Notes: a model not told the origin generated them from the sequence alone. Positions 18,275 to 26,694 are shown, numbered from the stretch's first letter. The stretch: DNA of 64,000 bases from Thermodesulfobium acidiphilum (GCF_003057965.1 NZ_CP020921.1:312501-376500), one strand, 5' to 3'. Program-made: numbers and translations.

Positions 18275-20681
18275 GCTCTTGAGTATTTTTGAATACAAAT
18301 TCACATGAATCGTAATCAACTTCTATAGAATCGCACTGCTTGATTGAACCCTCTATAATTTTGTCAGCGATTGGGTCCTCTATTTTCTTTTGAATCAATC
18401 TTTTTAGAGGTCTAGCACCGAACTTTGGATCATATCCTTCCTTTGCCAGTTGATTAATAACTCTTTCGGAGAACGTTATATCTATCAGGTTGGATTTTAG
18501 TTTTTCTTTTACGTTTTCTAACATCTTTTTTGTAATGTTCACCATGTCTTCTTGTGTTAAAGAATTGAAAATAATTATCTCGTCTATCCTGTTTAAGAAT
18601 TCTGGCCTGAAGGTATCTTTTAATTCTCTTTGAATCTGGCTTTTTAGTTTTTCATAGTCAAGCGAATTTGAGCTTGCTAGAAAACCAGGAGAACCTTCCT
18701 TTAGCATGTGCGTTCCTAAATTTGAAGTCATTATAAGTATGGTATTCTTGAAGTTTACCGTTCTGCCCTTACCGTCAGTTAATCTTCCGTCGTCCAAAAT
18801 TTGTAACAAGAGATTAAAAACATCTGGATGTGCCTTTTCTATTTCATCAAACAATATAACTGACGAAGGTCTCCTTCTGACGGCATCTGTTAGCTGGCCT
18901 CCCTCCGTATATCCTACATAACCAGGAGGTGCGCCAATTAATCTTGATACGGTATGCTTTTCCATATATTCAGACATATCGAATCTCAAAAGAGATTCTT
19001 CGCTACCAAATAAATATTCTGCCAGCGTTTTTGCAAGTTCTGTTTTTCCAACGCCCGTTGGTCCTAAAAACAAGAAAGAACCGAGTGGCTTTTTGGGATC
19101 TTGAAGCCCAGCTCTTGTTCTTCTTAACGTCTTTGCAATTGAGACTACAGCCTCATCTTGTGAAACAATTCTTGTGTGCAAGGCTGCCTCCAGGTTTAAT
19201 AACTTTTTCATTTCTGATTCTGTAAGTTTTTTTAACTCGATGCCAGTCCACTCGCTAACCACTTCAGCTATGTCCTCTTCTGTTACTACTTTGACCTCAA
19301 GAGCGTTAACTTCTTCTTGATTGGTAAAATCAGATATTTCGTTTCTTATCTTTTGTTCATTATCTCTCAGGGTTGCGGCTTTCTCAAAATCTTGCATCTT
19401 TATAACATTTTCTTTTTCTTCAATAACGTTTTCCAACTTTTTATAAAGCTCTTTCCATGATTCTGATGTCACTGGTTCTTTGAGTTTAACCTTTGCTGAG
19501 GCCTCATCAAGAATGTCAATTGCCTTATCCGGGAGAAACCTATCGGAGATGTATCTTTTGGCAAGCTTAACGGACGAAGTAATTGCATCCTCAGTAATTT
19601 TTACTCCATGGTGTGCTTCATACTTTTCTTTTAAGCCAAAGAGTATCTGAATAGCCTCTTCTTGGGTGGGTTCTTCTACGTGTATGGGATGAAATCTTCT
19701 TTCAAGACCTGCATCCTTTTCAAGATGCTTTCTGTAGTCCTCTACCGTGGTTGCTCCAATACACTGGATTTCACCTCTCGCAAGGGCGGGTTTAAGTATA
19801 TTTGCTGCATCTACCGCACCTTCTGCTGCTCCTGCTCCAACAATTGTGTGTAATTCGTCTATAAAGAGTATTATATTTCCAGCATTTTTTATCTCTTCAG
19901 TTATCTTTTTTAATCTATCTTCAAATTCACCGCGATACTTTGTGCCGGCTATTAATAATCCTAAATCAAGAGAAATCAGACGCTTCTTCCTTAATATTGG
20001 TGGAACGCTGTTGTCTACAATTGCTTGTGCAAGCCCCTCTACTATAGCTGTTTTTCCTACGCCTGGATCTCCTATTAGAACAGGATTATTTTTTGTCCTT
20101 CTGCACATTATCTGGATTAGCCTTCTTATCTCTTTATTTCTACCTATTACGGGATCAAGCTTTTTTTCACGAGCTAATGCTGTAAGATCTCTTCCGAATT
20201 CATTCAAAAGTGGAGTTCGCCCTGATTCTTTGCTCTTTATTACAGAACCTCCAGATATTATTTGAATAATCTGGCTTCTAACCTTTCCAATGTCCATGTT
20301 AAAAGATTTTAAAACTCTTGCGCCTATTCCTTCTCCTTCTCGAAGCAACCCCAGAAGGATATGTTCAGTACCGATGTGATTGTGCCCCAGGAGCCTTGCC
20401 TCTTCCCAGGAGAGTTCAAGTACTCTTTTTGCCCTTGGCGTGAAAGGAATTTCTGATATAAGCGTGCCGCCGCCACGGCCTATAAGCCTTTCTACTTCAC
20501 GTCTTATATCTTGAGGTTCAATGTCCATTGAAGTAATAACTTTGTTAGCTATTCCTGTACCTTCAGCCAAGAGACCTAAAAGTATATGTTCAGTACCGAC
20601 AAAATTATGGCCTAAGCGCTTGGCTTCTTCCTGGGCAAGGATTATAGCCTTGGCTGCCTTTTCGGTAAACTTTTCAAACAT
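18243..20681 (-). CDS. clpC: ATP-dependent Clp protease ATPase subunit ClpC
   Basis: The 812-residue AAA+ unfoldase feeds substrates to ClpP. It has two N-terminal Clp repeats (about 1-145), a first AAA+ module (Walker A GDPGVGKT at 204-211), a UVR-type middle segment (MQDFEKAATLRDNE) and a second module with GPTGVGKT. The length and the UVR segment separate ClpC from ClpB. ATG follows an AGGTC site. No CtsR, McsA or McsB gene sits upstream, unlike many Firmicutes. The next genes, radA and disA, follow with overlaps. Confidence 0.96.
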   Translation of the reverse strand: MFEKFTEKAAKAIILAQEEAKRLGHNFVGTEHILLGLLAEGTGIANKVITSMDIEPQDIRREVERLIGRGGGTLISEIPFTPRAKRVLELSWEEARLLGHNHIGTEHILLGLLREGEGIGARVLKSFNMDIGKVRSQIIQIISGGSVIKSKESGRTPLLNEFGRDLTALAREKKLDPVIGRNKEIRRLIQIMCRRTKNNPVLIGDPGVGKTAIVEGLAQAIVDNSVPPILRKKRLISLDLGLLIAGTKYRGEFEDRLKKITEEIKNAGNIILFIDELHTIVGAGAAEGAVDAANILKPALARGEIQCIGATTVEDYRKHLEKDAGLERRFHPIHVEEPTQEEAIQILFGLKEKYEAHHGVKITEDAITSSVKLAKRYISDRFLPDKAIDILDEASAKVKLKEPVTSESWKELYKKLENVIEEKENVIKMQDFEKAATLRDNEQKIRNEISDFTNQEEVNALEVKVVTEEDIAEVVSEWTGIELKKLTESEMKKLLNLEAALHTRIVSQDEAVVSIAKTLRRTRAGLQDPKKPLGSFLFLGPTGVGKTELAKTLAEYLFGSEESLLRFDMSEYMEKHTVSRLIGAPPGYVGYTEGGQLTDAVRRRPSSVILFDEIEKAHPDVFNLLLQILDDGRLTDGKGRTVNFKNTILIMTSNLGTHMLKEGSPGFLASSNSLDYEKLKSQIQRELKDTFRPEFLNRIDEIIIFNSLTQEDMVNITKKMLENVKEKLKSNLIDITFSERVINQLAKEGYDPKFGARPLKRLIQKKIEDPIADKIIEGSIKQCDSIEVDYDSCEFVFKNTQELVSTRSSNSK

Positions 20682-20726
20682 TTTAGACCTCCAGAGTGAA
20701 ATTAAATTTTTCTTAATATATCATAT

Positions 20727-20732
20727 ATTATA
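20727..20732 (-). promoter_or_regulatory. Putative -10 element of the clpC-radA-disA transcript
   Basis: On the minus strand a perfect TATAAT lies 46 bases upstream of the clpC start. No convincing -35 box is seen, and no CtsR-type direct heptad repeat is recognisable. Confidence 0.35.
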
Positions 20733-20830
20733 CTATGTTTATTAACATTTAGTTAGAAAATTGCCTTTATTTTTATTAGATAATTTTAAAATTTTGCCAA
20801 CAATTTTTATTTTTTATTTTGAGGCTAACT

Positions 20831-20859
20831 TTAATTGCAGGTTTTTTATGATATATAAT
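20831..20859 (+). promoter_or_regulatory. Putative promoter of the heptose epimerase gene
   Basis: TATAAT at 20854-20859 is preceded 17 bases upstream by a weak TTAATT. The 20682-20910 gap between clpC and the epimerase gene is otherwise AT-rich and holds no gene. Confidence 0.3.
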
Positions 20860-20910
20860 ATTCTTTAAAAAATTAAATTTTTACTAAAAAATTGAAAAGA
20901 GGTTGATACT

Positions 20911-21834
20911 TTGAGAATTTTAGTTACTGGAGCAGCGGGCTTTATAGGTTCTAATTTAGTTAAGGCTCTTGAAAATCACTTTCCTACTTATGAAATATAT
21001 GCTTTAGATGACTTTTCTTCTGGAGGTCATTTTAAAAATCTTCTGGGTTTTAAAGGAGAAGTGATAACTGCCGACATTTCTCTCAAAGAAGTCTGGGAAA
21101 GGTTAAAGAGCTATAGATTTGACGTTATTTTCCACGAAGGTGCTATATCTGACACAAGGGTCTTAGATCAAGGTTTAGTTATGAGAGTAAATGCAGAGTC
21201 ATTTAAATATTTGCTTGATCTAGCAAAGTGTTCTAAATCAAAGGTGATCTATGCATCAAGCGCTGCAGTTTATGGAAATTCACCTGCGCCGCAAAAAGAA
21301 GATGAAGGCCTGGTGCCAGAAAACGTTTATGGTTTTTCAAAATATGCAATGGATATGATTGCGCTTAAGTTTATGAAAATAAATCCTGATATCCAGGTTT
21401 GCGGTATGAGGTACTTTAACGTGTATGGTCCAGGTGAGGATTTTAAAGGTGAATATGCAAGTATGATAAGGCAAATGTTTATGAGAATTAAAAAGGGGCA
21501 AAACCCAAGATTGTTTAAATATGGTGAGCAAAAAAGGGATTTTGTGTATATAAAAGACGTAGTAAATGCAAACATAAAAGCCATGGAAAGTGACGTATCT
21601 GGTATATTTAATATAGCTACAGGAATAGCAAGGTCATTTAACGATATTGTAAAGATTATTTCTGATGTTACGAAAAAGGATATCAATGTAGAATATTTTG
21701 ATTGCCCATATGACTTTTATCAGAATTTGACCCAGGCTGATATTTCAAGAGCAAGGTCTTTTCTTGGGTATATTCCAGAATATGATCTTGAGACAGGCAT
21801 AAAAGAATATATAAATTATCTAGATAAATTCTAA
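20911..21834 (+). CDS. hldD: ADP-L-glycero-D-manno-heptose-6-epimerase (RfaD/HldD family)
   Basis: This 307-residue short-chain dehydrogenase-type epimerase has the NAD(P) loop GAAGFIGSN at the start, the Ser-rich YASSAAVYG, and YGFSK as YxxxK. The string FHEGAISDTR, RYFNVYGPGE, the KRDFVY segment and GIFNIATGIARSF closely follow HldD rather than GalE. The product epimerises ADP-heptose for lipopolysaccharide inner core, which points to an outer membrane. The start is TTG with AGAGG ten bases upstream. A different sugar-nucleotide epimerase cannot be fully excluded. Confidence 0.85.
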   Translation: MRILVTGAAGFIGSNLVKALENHFPTYEIYALDDFSSGGHFKNLLGFKGEVITADISLKEVWERLKSYRFDVIFHEGAISDTRVLDQGLVMRVNAESFKYLLDLAKCSKSKVIYASSAAVYGNSPAPQKEDEGLVPENVYGFSKYAMDMIALKFMKINPDIQVCGMRYFNVYGPGEDFKGEYASMIRQMFMRIKKGQNPRLFKYGEQKRDFVYIKDVVNANIKAMESDVSGIFNIATGIARSFNDIVKIISDVTKKDINVEYFDCPYDFYQNLTQADISRARSFLGYIPEYDLETGIKEYINYLDKF

Positions 21835-21975
21835 GCTTTTAAAGGCTTAAAACACAACTTAGTCAAGTTTTTAGAAAGTGATTCTGGGTTTGAATAAAGT
21901 GATATTTTACTTGTAAAGTATATTAATTCTATTTATTCCGGATATAAAAGCTCAAGTATTATAAAAAGAAAAAAT

Positions 21976-22009
21976 ATTTGAATTATCTGAATTTATAAAA
22001 AATTCAAAT
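21976..22009 (+). promoter_or_regulatory. Inverted repeat overlapping the hydrogenase promoter
   Basis: ATTTGAATT at 21976-21984 is exactly repeated inverted as AATTCAAAT at 22001-22009, with 16 bases between. It lies just upstream of TATAAT at 22017-22022, where a regulator would act. A weak terminator of the epimerase gene is the alternative, since TTTTG follows. Confidence 0.4.
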
Positions 22010-22016
22010 TTTGTTA

Positions 22017-22022
22017 TATAAT
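22017..22022 (+). promoter_or_regulatory. Putative -10 element of the hydrogenase operon
   Basis: A perfect TATAAT lies about 160 bases before the small-subunit start. No good -35 is visible, which fits an activated promoter. Confidence 0.4.
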
Positions 22023-22028
22023 ATCTAA

Positions 22029-22182
22029 TCAAGGTAATTACTCTTGGGTAAGTCTTATGAAGGGATTTGCCTTACAGGATTTTATCAACAACTCTCATAA
22101 AAAGAGAGGAGGGGTAACAGGAAAACAACGTTTTTGTTATTTGCTCCAAGAATTTTTACCTTCATGAAGGGGGTGTTGTTTT
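22029..22182 (+). promoter_or_regulatory. Structured 5' leader of the hydrogenase operon, possible RNA switch
   Basis: The leader has several hairpins: CTCTC/GAGAG around 22094-22110, and GTAACA pairing with TGTTAT near 22116-22141. CCTTCAT at 22159-22165 can pair with ATGAAGG at 22057-22063 or fold on the adjacent ATGAAGG at 22164-22170, which carries the ribosome site (AAGGGGG). These two pairings exclude each other. I do not recognise a known riboswitch class. Confidence 0.45.
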
Positions 22183-23253
22183 TTGTTATCTAATTTGGCT
22201 AAGAATAAGGTTAGTAGAAGGGATTTTATGAAAGCCTGTGCGGCGATGGCCGTATATTTAGGTTTGAGTGAATCTTTTGCTCCAAAGATTGCTGATGCAG
22301 TCGAAAACGCAAGTAAAAAAGCTCCTGTAATATGGTTAGAGGCTCAAGACTGTGCTGGTTGTTCAGAAGCTTTCCTTAATTTAACAGAACCTACTCCTGC
22401 ACAGATTATTCTTGATACCATAAGTTTGAAGTATCACGAGACCCTTATGTTTGGTAGTGGATATGTTGCCGACAAGGCTTTGGATGAAGCTATGAAGACT
22501 CCAGGATACGTTTTGGTGGTTGAGGGTTCGATACCAACTGCAGATCCTCTTTTTTGCACGGCAGGGACTATGAGCGATACTAATCCTGCCAGAAGGCCAG
22601 TAGTCGAGACACTTAAAGAAGCTTATAAAAACGCTGCCGTAGTCATAGCGCTAGGCTCCTGTGCTAGCTGGGGCGGTGTAGTGCAAGCAACTCCTTCAAA
22701 GGGCAGAGGAGTAAGCGATATTGTTGGAAAGGAAAAGGTTATAAACCTTCCAATGTGCCCATGTAATCCAGATCATCTTGCGGGGACCCTTGTTTATTAT
22801 CTTACTTTTAAGAAAGCTCCGCCGCTTGACATTCACCAGAGACCTCTAATGTTTTTCGGGACCCTCATTCATGACAATTGTCCAAGAAGGGGACACTTTG
22901 AGAGAGGCGAATTCGTAACTAATTATGGTGATCCAAGTCAGGCTGAATACTGTTTGTATCTAAAGGGTTGTAAGGGACCATTCACTTTTAGCGATTGTCC
23001 CTCAAGAGGTTTTAATGACAACGTAAACTGGTGTATAAAAGCTGGTGCTCCTTGTGCTGGATGTTCTCAGCCCGAATTTTATGCTGGGTTCTCTCCTCTT
23101 TATGAGAAGTCAAATGACGTTAATTTGCCAGGTATTGGTGGAGTGCCATCTGAAACAGTAGGCACGGTAGCTGCAGCTGTGACTGCGCTAGGAGTTGCTG
23201 CCCACCTTGTTGGCCGCTCTGTATTTGGCAAGAAGAAGGAGGGAGATAAGTAA
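22183..23253 (+). CDS. hyaA: Uptake [NiFe]-hydrogenase small subunit
   Basis: This 356-residue electron-transfer subunit carries three iron-sulfur clusters. A Tat signal (SRRDFMK at 11-17 then a hydrophobic stretch) directs export of the folded dimer. Cluster ligands are visible in CAGCSEA (proximal), GSCASWGG, MCPCNPDH, CPRRGHFERGEF (distal His/Cys side) and CIKAGAPCAGCSQPEF. A C-terminal membrane helix (about 323-345) anchors the enzyme beside the cytochrome b. The start is TTG after an AAGGGGG site inside a hairpin. It is 2 bases before the large subunit gene. Confidence 0.96.
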   Translation: MLSNLAKNKVSRRDFMKACAAMAVYLGLSESFAPKIADAVENASKKAPVIWLEAQDCAGCSEAFLNLTEPTPAQIILDTISLKYHETLMFGSGYVADKALDEAMKTPGYVLVVEGSIPTADPLFCTAGTMSDTNPARRPVVETLKEAYKNAAVVIALGSCASWGGVVQATPSKGRGVSDIVGKEKVINLPMCPCNPDHLAGTLVYYLTFKKAPPLDIHQRPLMFFGTLIHDNCPRRGHFERGEFVTNYGDPSQAEYCLYLKGCKGPFTFSDCPSRGFNDNVNWCIKAGAPCAGCSQPEFYAGFSPLYEKSNDVNLPGIGGVPSETVGTVAAAVTALGVAAHLVGRSVFGKKKEGDK

Positions 23254-23255
23254 CT

Positions 23256-24818
23256 ATGGCGAACAAAATTGTTATAGATCCAGTTACAAGAATTGAAGGG
23301 CATTTGAGGATAGAAGTTGAGGTTGAAAATGGCGTAGTTAAGGACGCATGGTCGTCAGGCACAATGGCAAGAGGGTTTGAAGCCATGCTTATTGGTAGAC
23401 AGCCAATGGATGCTATTTACGTCACAGAGAGATCTTGTGGCGTTTGCACTATGGTACATGGGCTATGTTCTTCAAGGGCTTTAGATATGGCATATGGCTG
23501 TAAAGTTCCAGAGGCAGGTATACTTCTTAGGAATCTTATGCTTGCAGCTTTATATATGGGAGATCATATCCAGATCTTTTATAACCTAAATGCACCTGAT
23601 TATATCGATATTACAGCAGTTGCAGGTTATAAAGGGAATGATCCAAAGCTACTGGCTATAAAGGATAAGATTGTAGCGCTTGTCAAGGCGAACGATACTT
23701 CGCCATTTACGCCTACATATAAAAACGATCAATATACTCTTACAGATCCAGAAATAGTTACAACGCTTGTTCACCACTACCTGCAGGCTATTGAGGCAAG
23801 AGCTATTGCCCAAAAGTGCATAGCAATATTTGGCGGGAAATCACCTCACCAAGCAGGAGTAATCCAGGGCGGAGTTACATATCATCCGAATCTTGAAGAT
23901 CTGGTAAAGTATAAAGAGTATATTGCAAAGGTAATTGATTTCGTGCAAAACGTTTACTGGAAAGACATACTCTTCCTTGGATCAGGACCTCTTCTTCCTG
24001 TAGGTCAGGCAGGACTTGGAGGTGGATATAACAATTATCTTTCAGGACCAGAATTTCCTCTAGACAATAGCGGTAAGGATTTCTTGTGGAAGGGCGGCGT
24101 AGTTACAGATGGCAATCTAGGTGCAGTACAACCTCTTGATGGTCAGAAGATTGCTGAATCAGTAGCCCACTCCTGGTATGATTATTCGAATAATCAACCA
24201 CTTCTCCAACCATTTGAGGGCGAGACCAAGTTCAACCTCAAGAAAGAGGGTGCATACAGCTTCTTAAAGGCTCCACGTTACGACGGAAAGCCTTATGAAG
24301 TGGGCCCACTTGCCTGGGCTATGACGGTTCAGCCGAAAGAGTTTATGGATATTGTTACAAAACTAAATATCAAACCAGGATTTTTAGCTCGCCATGCTGC
24401 AAGAGCTTATCAAGCCGTAGACGTGTCAAAGAACGTTATGAAGTGGGTAGATCAACTTGCCTCGTTAATGGGTAAGGGACCACTGATTGTTAATGATGAC
24501 AAGCCCACACCAGATAATGCGAGGGGTTTTGGCTTTGTTGAGGCACCAAGGGGATTTTTGAGTCACTGGGCGATAATTGAGGGGAAGAAGTTAAAGAATT
24601 ATCAGCAGGTAGTTCCTACTACATGGAACGCTTCTCCCAGAGATGCCAACAACGTTCGTGGCCAATATGAGCAATCCCTGATAGGAATTCCCGTGCCAGA
24701 CCCAGAAAACCCAATAAATGTTGTAAGAAACATCAGGTCATTTGACCCGTGTCTTGCATGTGCAGTTCACATTATCCATCCAGAGAGTAACCGCATCTTG
24801 AAGTTTGTTGTGGAGTAG
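23256..24818 (+). CDS. hyaB: Uptake [NiFe]-hydrogenase large subunit
   Basis: The catalytic subunit binds the NiFe(CN)2CO centre. Both Cys pairs are present: RSCGVCTMVH with C61, C64 and H68, and DPCLACAVH near the end with C499, C502 and H505. Fifteen residues follow H505 and should be cleaved by the maturation protease encoded downstream. With the small subunit it oxidises H2 on the outer face of the membrane. The 520-residue length is close to that of group 1 membrane-bound hydrogenases. Confidence 0.97.
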   Translation: MANKIVIDPVTRIEGHLRIEVEVENGVVKDAWSSGTMARGFEAMLIGRQPMDAIYVTERSCGVCTMVHGLCSSRALDMAYGCKVPEAGILLRNLMLAALYMGDHIQIFYNLNAPDYIDITAVAGYKGNDPKLLAIKDKIVALVKANDTSPFTPTYKNDQYTLTDPEIVTTLVHHYLQAIEARAIAQKCIAIFGGKSPHQAGVIQGGVTYHPNLEDLVKYKEYIAKVIDFVQNVYWKDILFLGSGPLLPVGQAGLGGGYNNYLSGPEFPLDNSGKDFLWKGGVVTDGNLGAVQPLDGQKIAESVAHSWYDYSNNQPLLQPFEGETKFNLKKEGAYSFLKAPRYDGKPYEVGPLAWAMTVQPKEFMDIVTKLNIKPGFLARHAARAYQAVDVSKNVMKWVDQLASLMGKGPLIVNDDKPTPDNARGFGFVEAPRGFLSHWAIIEGKKLKNYQQVVPTTWNASPRDANNVRGQYEQSLIGIPVPDPENPINVVRNIRSFDPCLACAVHIIHPESNRILKFVVE

Positions 24819-24829
24819 GGAGGTATACT

Positions 24830-25411
24830 ATGGCGCGTTTAGAAGATCATCCACTGCCACAAAGAGTTATGCACTGGATTAATTTGCTGTGCATGTTAGG
24901 CCTTATTATATCTGGATGGTATATTCATAGCCCATTTGCACCAGGATGGATGGGCGCTCTTAGATGGCTTCACTTTTCGCTGGCATATATTTGGATCTTA
25001 AATGCAATATTTAGGATTTACTTTGCTTTTGCTGGTTCAGATAGGGATTGGAGAGAGTTTGCGTATACGAAGGAAGATTTTAAAAACATCATTCCACAAA
25101 TCAAGTATTATCTTTTCTTAGGTCCTCATCCCCATACAGGAAAGTATAACCCACTTCAGAAAGTAGCTTATAGTTGGCTTTTGATTGTACTTTTTATTTT
25201 CCAGGCAACTACTGGCTTTGCTCTTTTGTGGCCAACAGGCGCTTTTTCTGGTGTAGTACACTTCTTTGGAGGTTTGTATTATTTAAGACTGTGGCACTAT
25301 TTTGGTATGTTTGCGTTCATTATATTTATAATTGGTCACGTTTATCTTTCTGTTACAGAAGCATGGGATCAGGTACCGCTCATGTTTTTTGGTATTGCTA
25401 AAAAGGATTAA
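24830..25411 (+). CDS. hyaC: Hydrogenase b-type cytochrome subunit
   Basis: The 193-residue protein has four membrane helices and several His at helix ends (RVMHWINLLCML, LRWLHFSLAYIW, LRLWHYFGMFAF, IIGHVYLSV), suited to bind two b hemes. It passes electrons from the hydrogenase small subunit to quinone. It begins 11 bases after the large subunit, so the three genes form one operon that ends in a strong terminator. Confidence 0.94.
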   Translation: MARLEDHPLPQRVMHWINLLCMLGLIISGWYIHSPFAPGWMGALRWLHFSLAYIWILNAIFRIYFAFAGSDRDWREFAYTKEDFKNIIPQIKYYLFLGPHPHTGKYNPLQKVAYSWLLIVLFIFQATTGFALLWPTGAFSGVVHFFGGLYYLRLWHYFGMFAFIIFIIGHVYLSVTEAWDQVPLMFFGIAKKD

Positions 25412-25429
25412 GTTTAAATTTAGTTTTTT

Positions 25430-25463
25430 GCCCCGGATGTGTTTTATAAATCCGGGGCTTTTT
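25430..25463 (+). terminator. Rho-independent terminator of the hydrogenase operon
   Basis: GCCCCGGAT (25430-25438) and ATCCGGGGC (25450-25458) form a perfect 9-bp stem with an 11-base loop, followed by five T. Confidence 0.95.
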
Positions 25464-25516
25464 AGTATAATATAATTAGTTTTTAGGTATGATACTCACT
25501 TCTTTGGAGGAGTAAG

Positions 25517-26050
25517 ATGTCGGAGGCGAGTAACGTTTCAATGCCTGGTGTTATTAGTTCCTCTGGAAATAGCAGTGTATCTAACATAGCTAATTTGAAT
25601 AATAGTTCAGGTTCCAGTCTGGTCTCGTCGCTAAAACAGAAATTTTCTGCCCAGGTTGAACTAGAAATAGAGCAATTGAGAAAAAGGGATCAAGAAGTTA
25701 GGGCTCATGAACAAGCCCACATTGCTGCTTCTGGAGGGTTAGCTGCATCTGGCCCTAATTACGTGTACGTTACTGGACCTGATGGCAAGCTGTATGCTGT
25801 TGGCGGCGATGTGACAATTGACGTTTCTCCCGTGCCAAACAATCCAGATGCTACAATACAAAAGATGCAAACGGTTATTAGAGCTGCCCTAGCACCTGCT
25901 GAGCCTTCTAGTCAGGATTATACTGTGGCATCTCAAGCACAGATGATTATTATGCAGGCCCAGGAACAAAAGGCTATTATAGAGAGTCATAAATTGCAAT
26001 CAGCTATTTCAGGAAATCACAATAAAAAAAATATAAATGCCATTTTATAA
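25517..26050 (+). CDS. Putative metalloprotease, SprA-related (CJM1_0395-like) family
   Basis: The 177-residue protein has a Ser/Asn-rich N-terminus, a charged helix and then the motif VRAHEQAHIAASGG, an HExxH zinc-protease signature. The following segment (GPNYVYVTGPDGKLYAVGG) and the acid-rich DVSPVPNNPD segment match the small SprA-related family seen in many Proteobacteria. Substrate and location are unknown, and no signal peptide is apparent. GGAGGAG precedes the ATG. It stands between the hydrogenase terminator and the promoter of the maturation protease gene, so it is probably transcribed on its own. Confidence 0.8.
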   Translation: MSEASNVSMPGVISSSGNSSVSNIANLNNSSGSSLVSSLKQKFSAQVELEIEQLRKRDQEVRAHEQAHIAASGGLAASGPNYVYVTGPDGKLYAVGGDVTIDVSPVPNNPDATIQKMQTVIRAALAPAEPSSQDYTVASQAQMIIMQAQEQKAIIESHKLQSAISGNHNKKNINAIL

Positions 26051-26125
26051 GTACCAAGCACACAATATATTCGAACTTATTTATAATTTTTTTTACATTT
26101 AATTAAAGCTGTTAATTTAATTTAT

Positions 26126-26154
26126 TTGACAAAAATAAAAAACCAATTCATAAT
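26126..26154 (+). promoter_or_regulatory. Sigma-70 type promoter upstream of hyaD
   Basis: A perfect TTGACA at 26126-26131 and CATAAT at 26149-26154 are 17 bases apart. This is the clearest promoter in the window and probably drives hyaD, the acyl-CoA synthetase and the kor genes. Confidence 0.7.
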
Positions 26155-26203
26155 AAATTTGTTTTCATTTATTAGGGGTTAAATCTTGATTTGAGGGGAA
26201 TGT

Positions 26204-26686
26204 ATGAAAATATTGGTAATAGGAATTGGAAATGAGTTGCAGGGAGATGATGGATTAGGAGTACATGTGATAAAAGAATTAAAAAAGGTTTCTTTGCCAG
26301 ATGAGGTTGATCTTTTGGCAGGAGGTACAAGCGGTCCTGATTTGATAGTTTATTTTGAAGGGGTAGATTTCGCAATATTTGTTGATGCCGTTAGGGGAGG
26401 GAATAAACCTGGCACAATTTATAAGTATAAACCTGAAGAGATGAAATATCAAAAGAGTATTGCGTTGTCTCCTCACCAAATAGGGATTCCAGAAACGCTG
26501 AGTTTAGCTGAGTTCGTTGGCAAAAAGCCAAAAAGGAGCATATTTTTCGGTATGGAGCCAATGAACCTGGAGTTTTCAATGGAGCTTAGTGAACCAGTAA
26601 AAGAAAAACTACCAAGATTAGTTAAGCTTATTGTAGAGGAAATCGATAACTTTTTAGCTTCTAACAAAGATCAAAATTCACTGTAA
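26204..26686 (+). CDS. hyaD: Hydrogenase maturation protease
   Basis: The 160-residue endopeptidase removes the C-terminal tail of the large subunit after nickel insertion. Family motifs are present: GIGNELQGDDGLGVHV with the nickel-binding Glu and Asp, VDAVRGG, and SPHQIGIPETL with the conserved His. It lies about 1.4 kb after the large-subunit gene, separated by the HExxH gene. GAGGGG precedes its ATG. The acyl-CoA synthetase gene starts 8 bases after its stop, which links hydrogenase maturation to the kor operon in transcription. Confidence 0.94.
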   Translation: MKILVIGIGNELQGDDGLGVHVIKELKKVSLPDEVDLLAGGTSGPDLIVYFEGVDFAIFVDAVRGGNKPGTIYKYKPEEMKYQKSIALSPHQIGIPETLSLAEFVGKKPKRSIFFGMEPMNLEFSMELSEPVKEKLPRLVKLIVEEIDNFLASNKDQNSL

Positions 26687-26694
26687 GAGAGGAA

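Larger units (their letters stand above)
21835..22182 (+). other. Gene-free stretch upstream of the hydrogenase operon
   Basis: There is no coding frame here. It holds an AT-rich inverted repeat (21976-22009), a TATAAT at 22017-22022 and a 160-base structured leader, each listed separately. A weak AAGC/GCTT hairpin just after the epimerase stop (21834-21849) has no T-run. Confidence 0.6.

Noticed and set aside
19747-20265. 172-codon plus-strand frame
   Set aside because: It is antisense to clpC, whose Walker motifs are intact.
22029-22182. Known riboswitch (cobalamin, NiCo, molybdenum cofactor)
   Set aside because: I could not match the conserved bases of any of these classes; kept only as an unknown structured leader.
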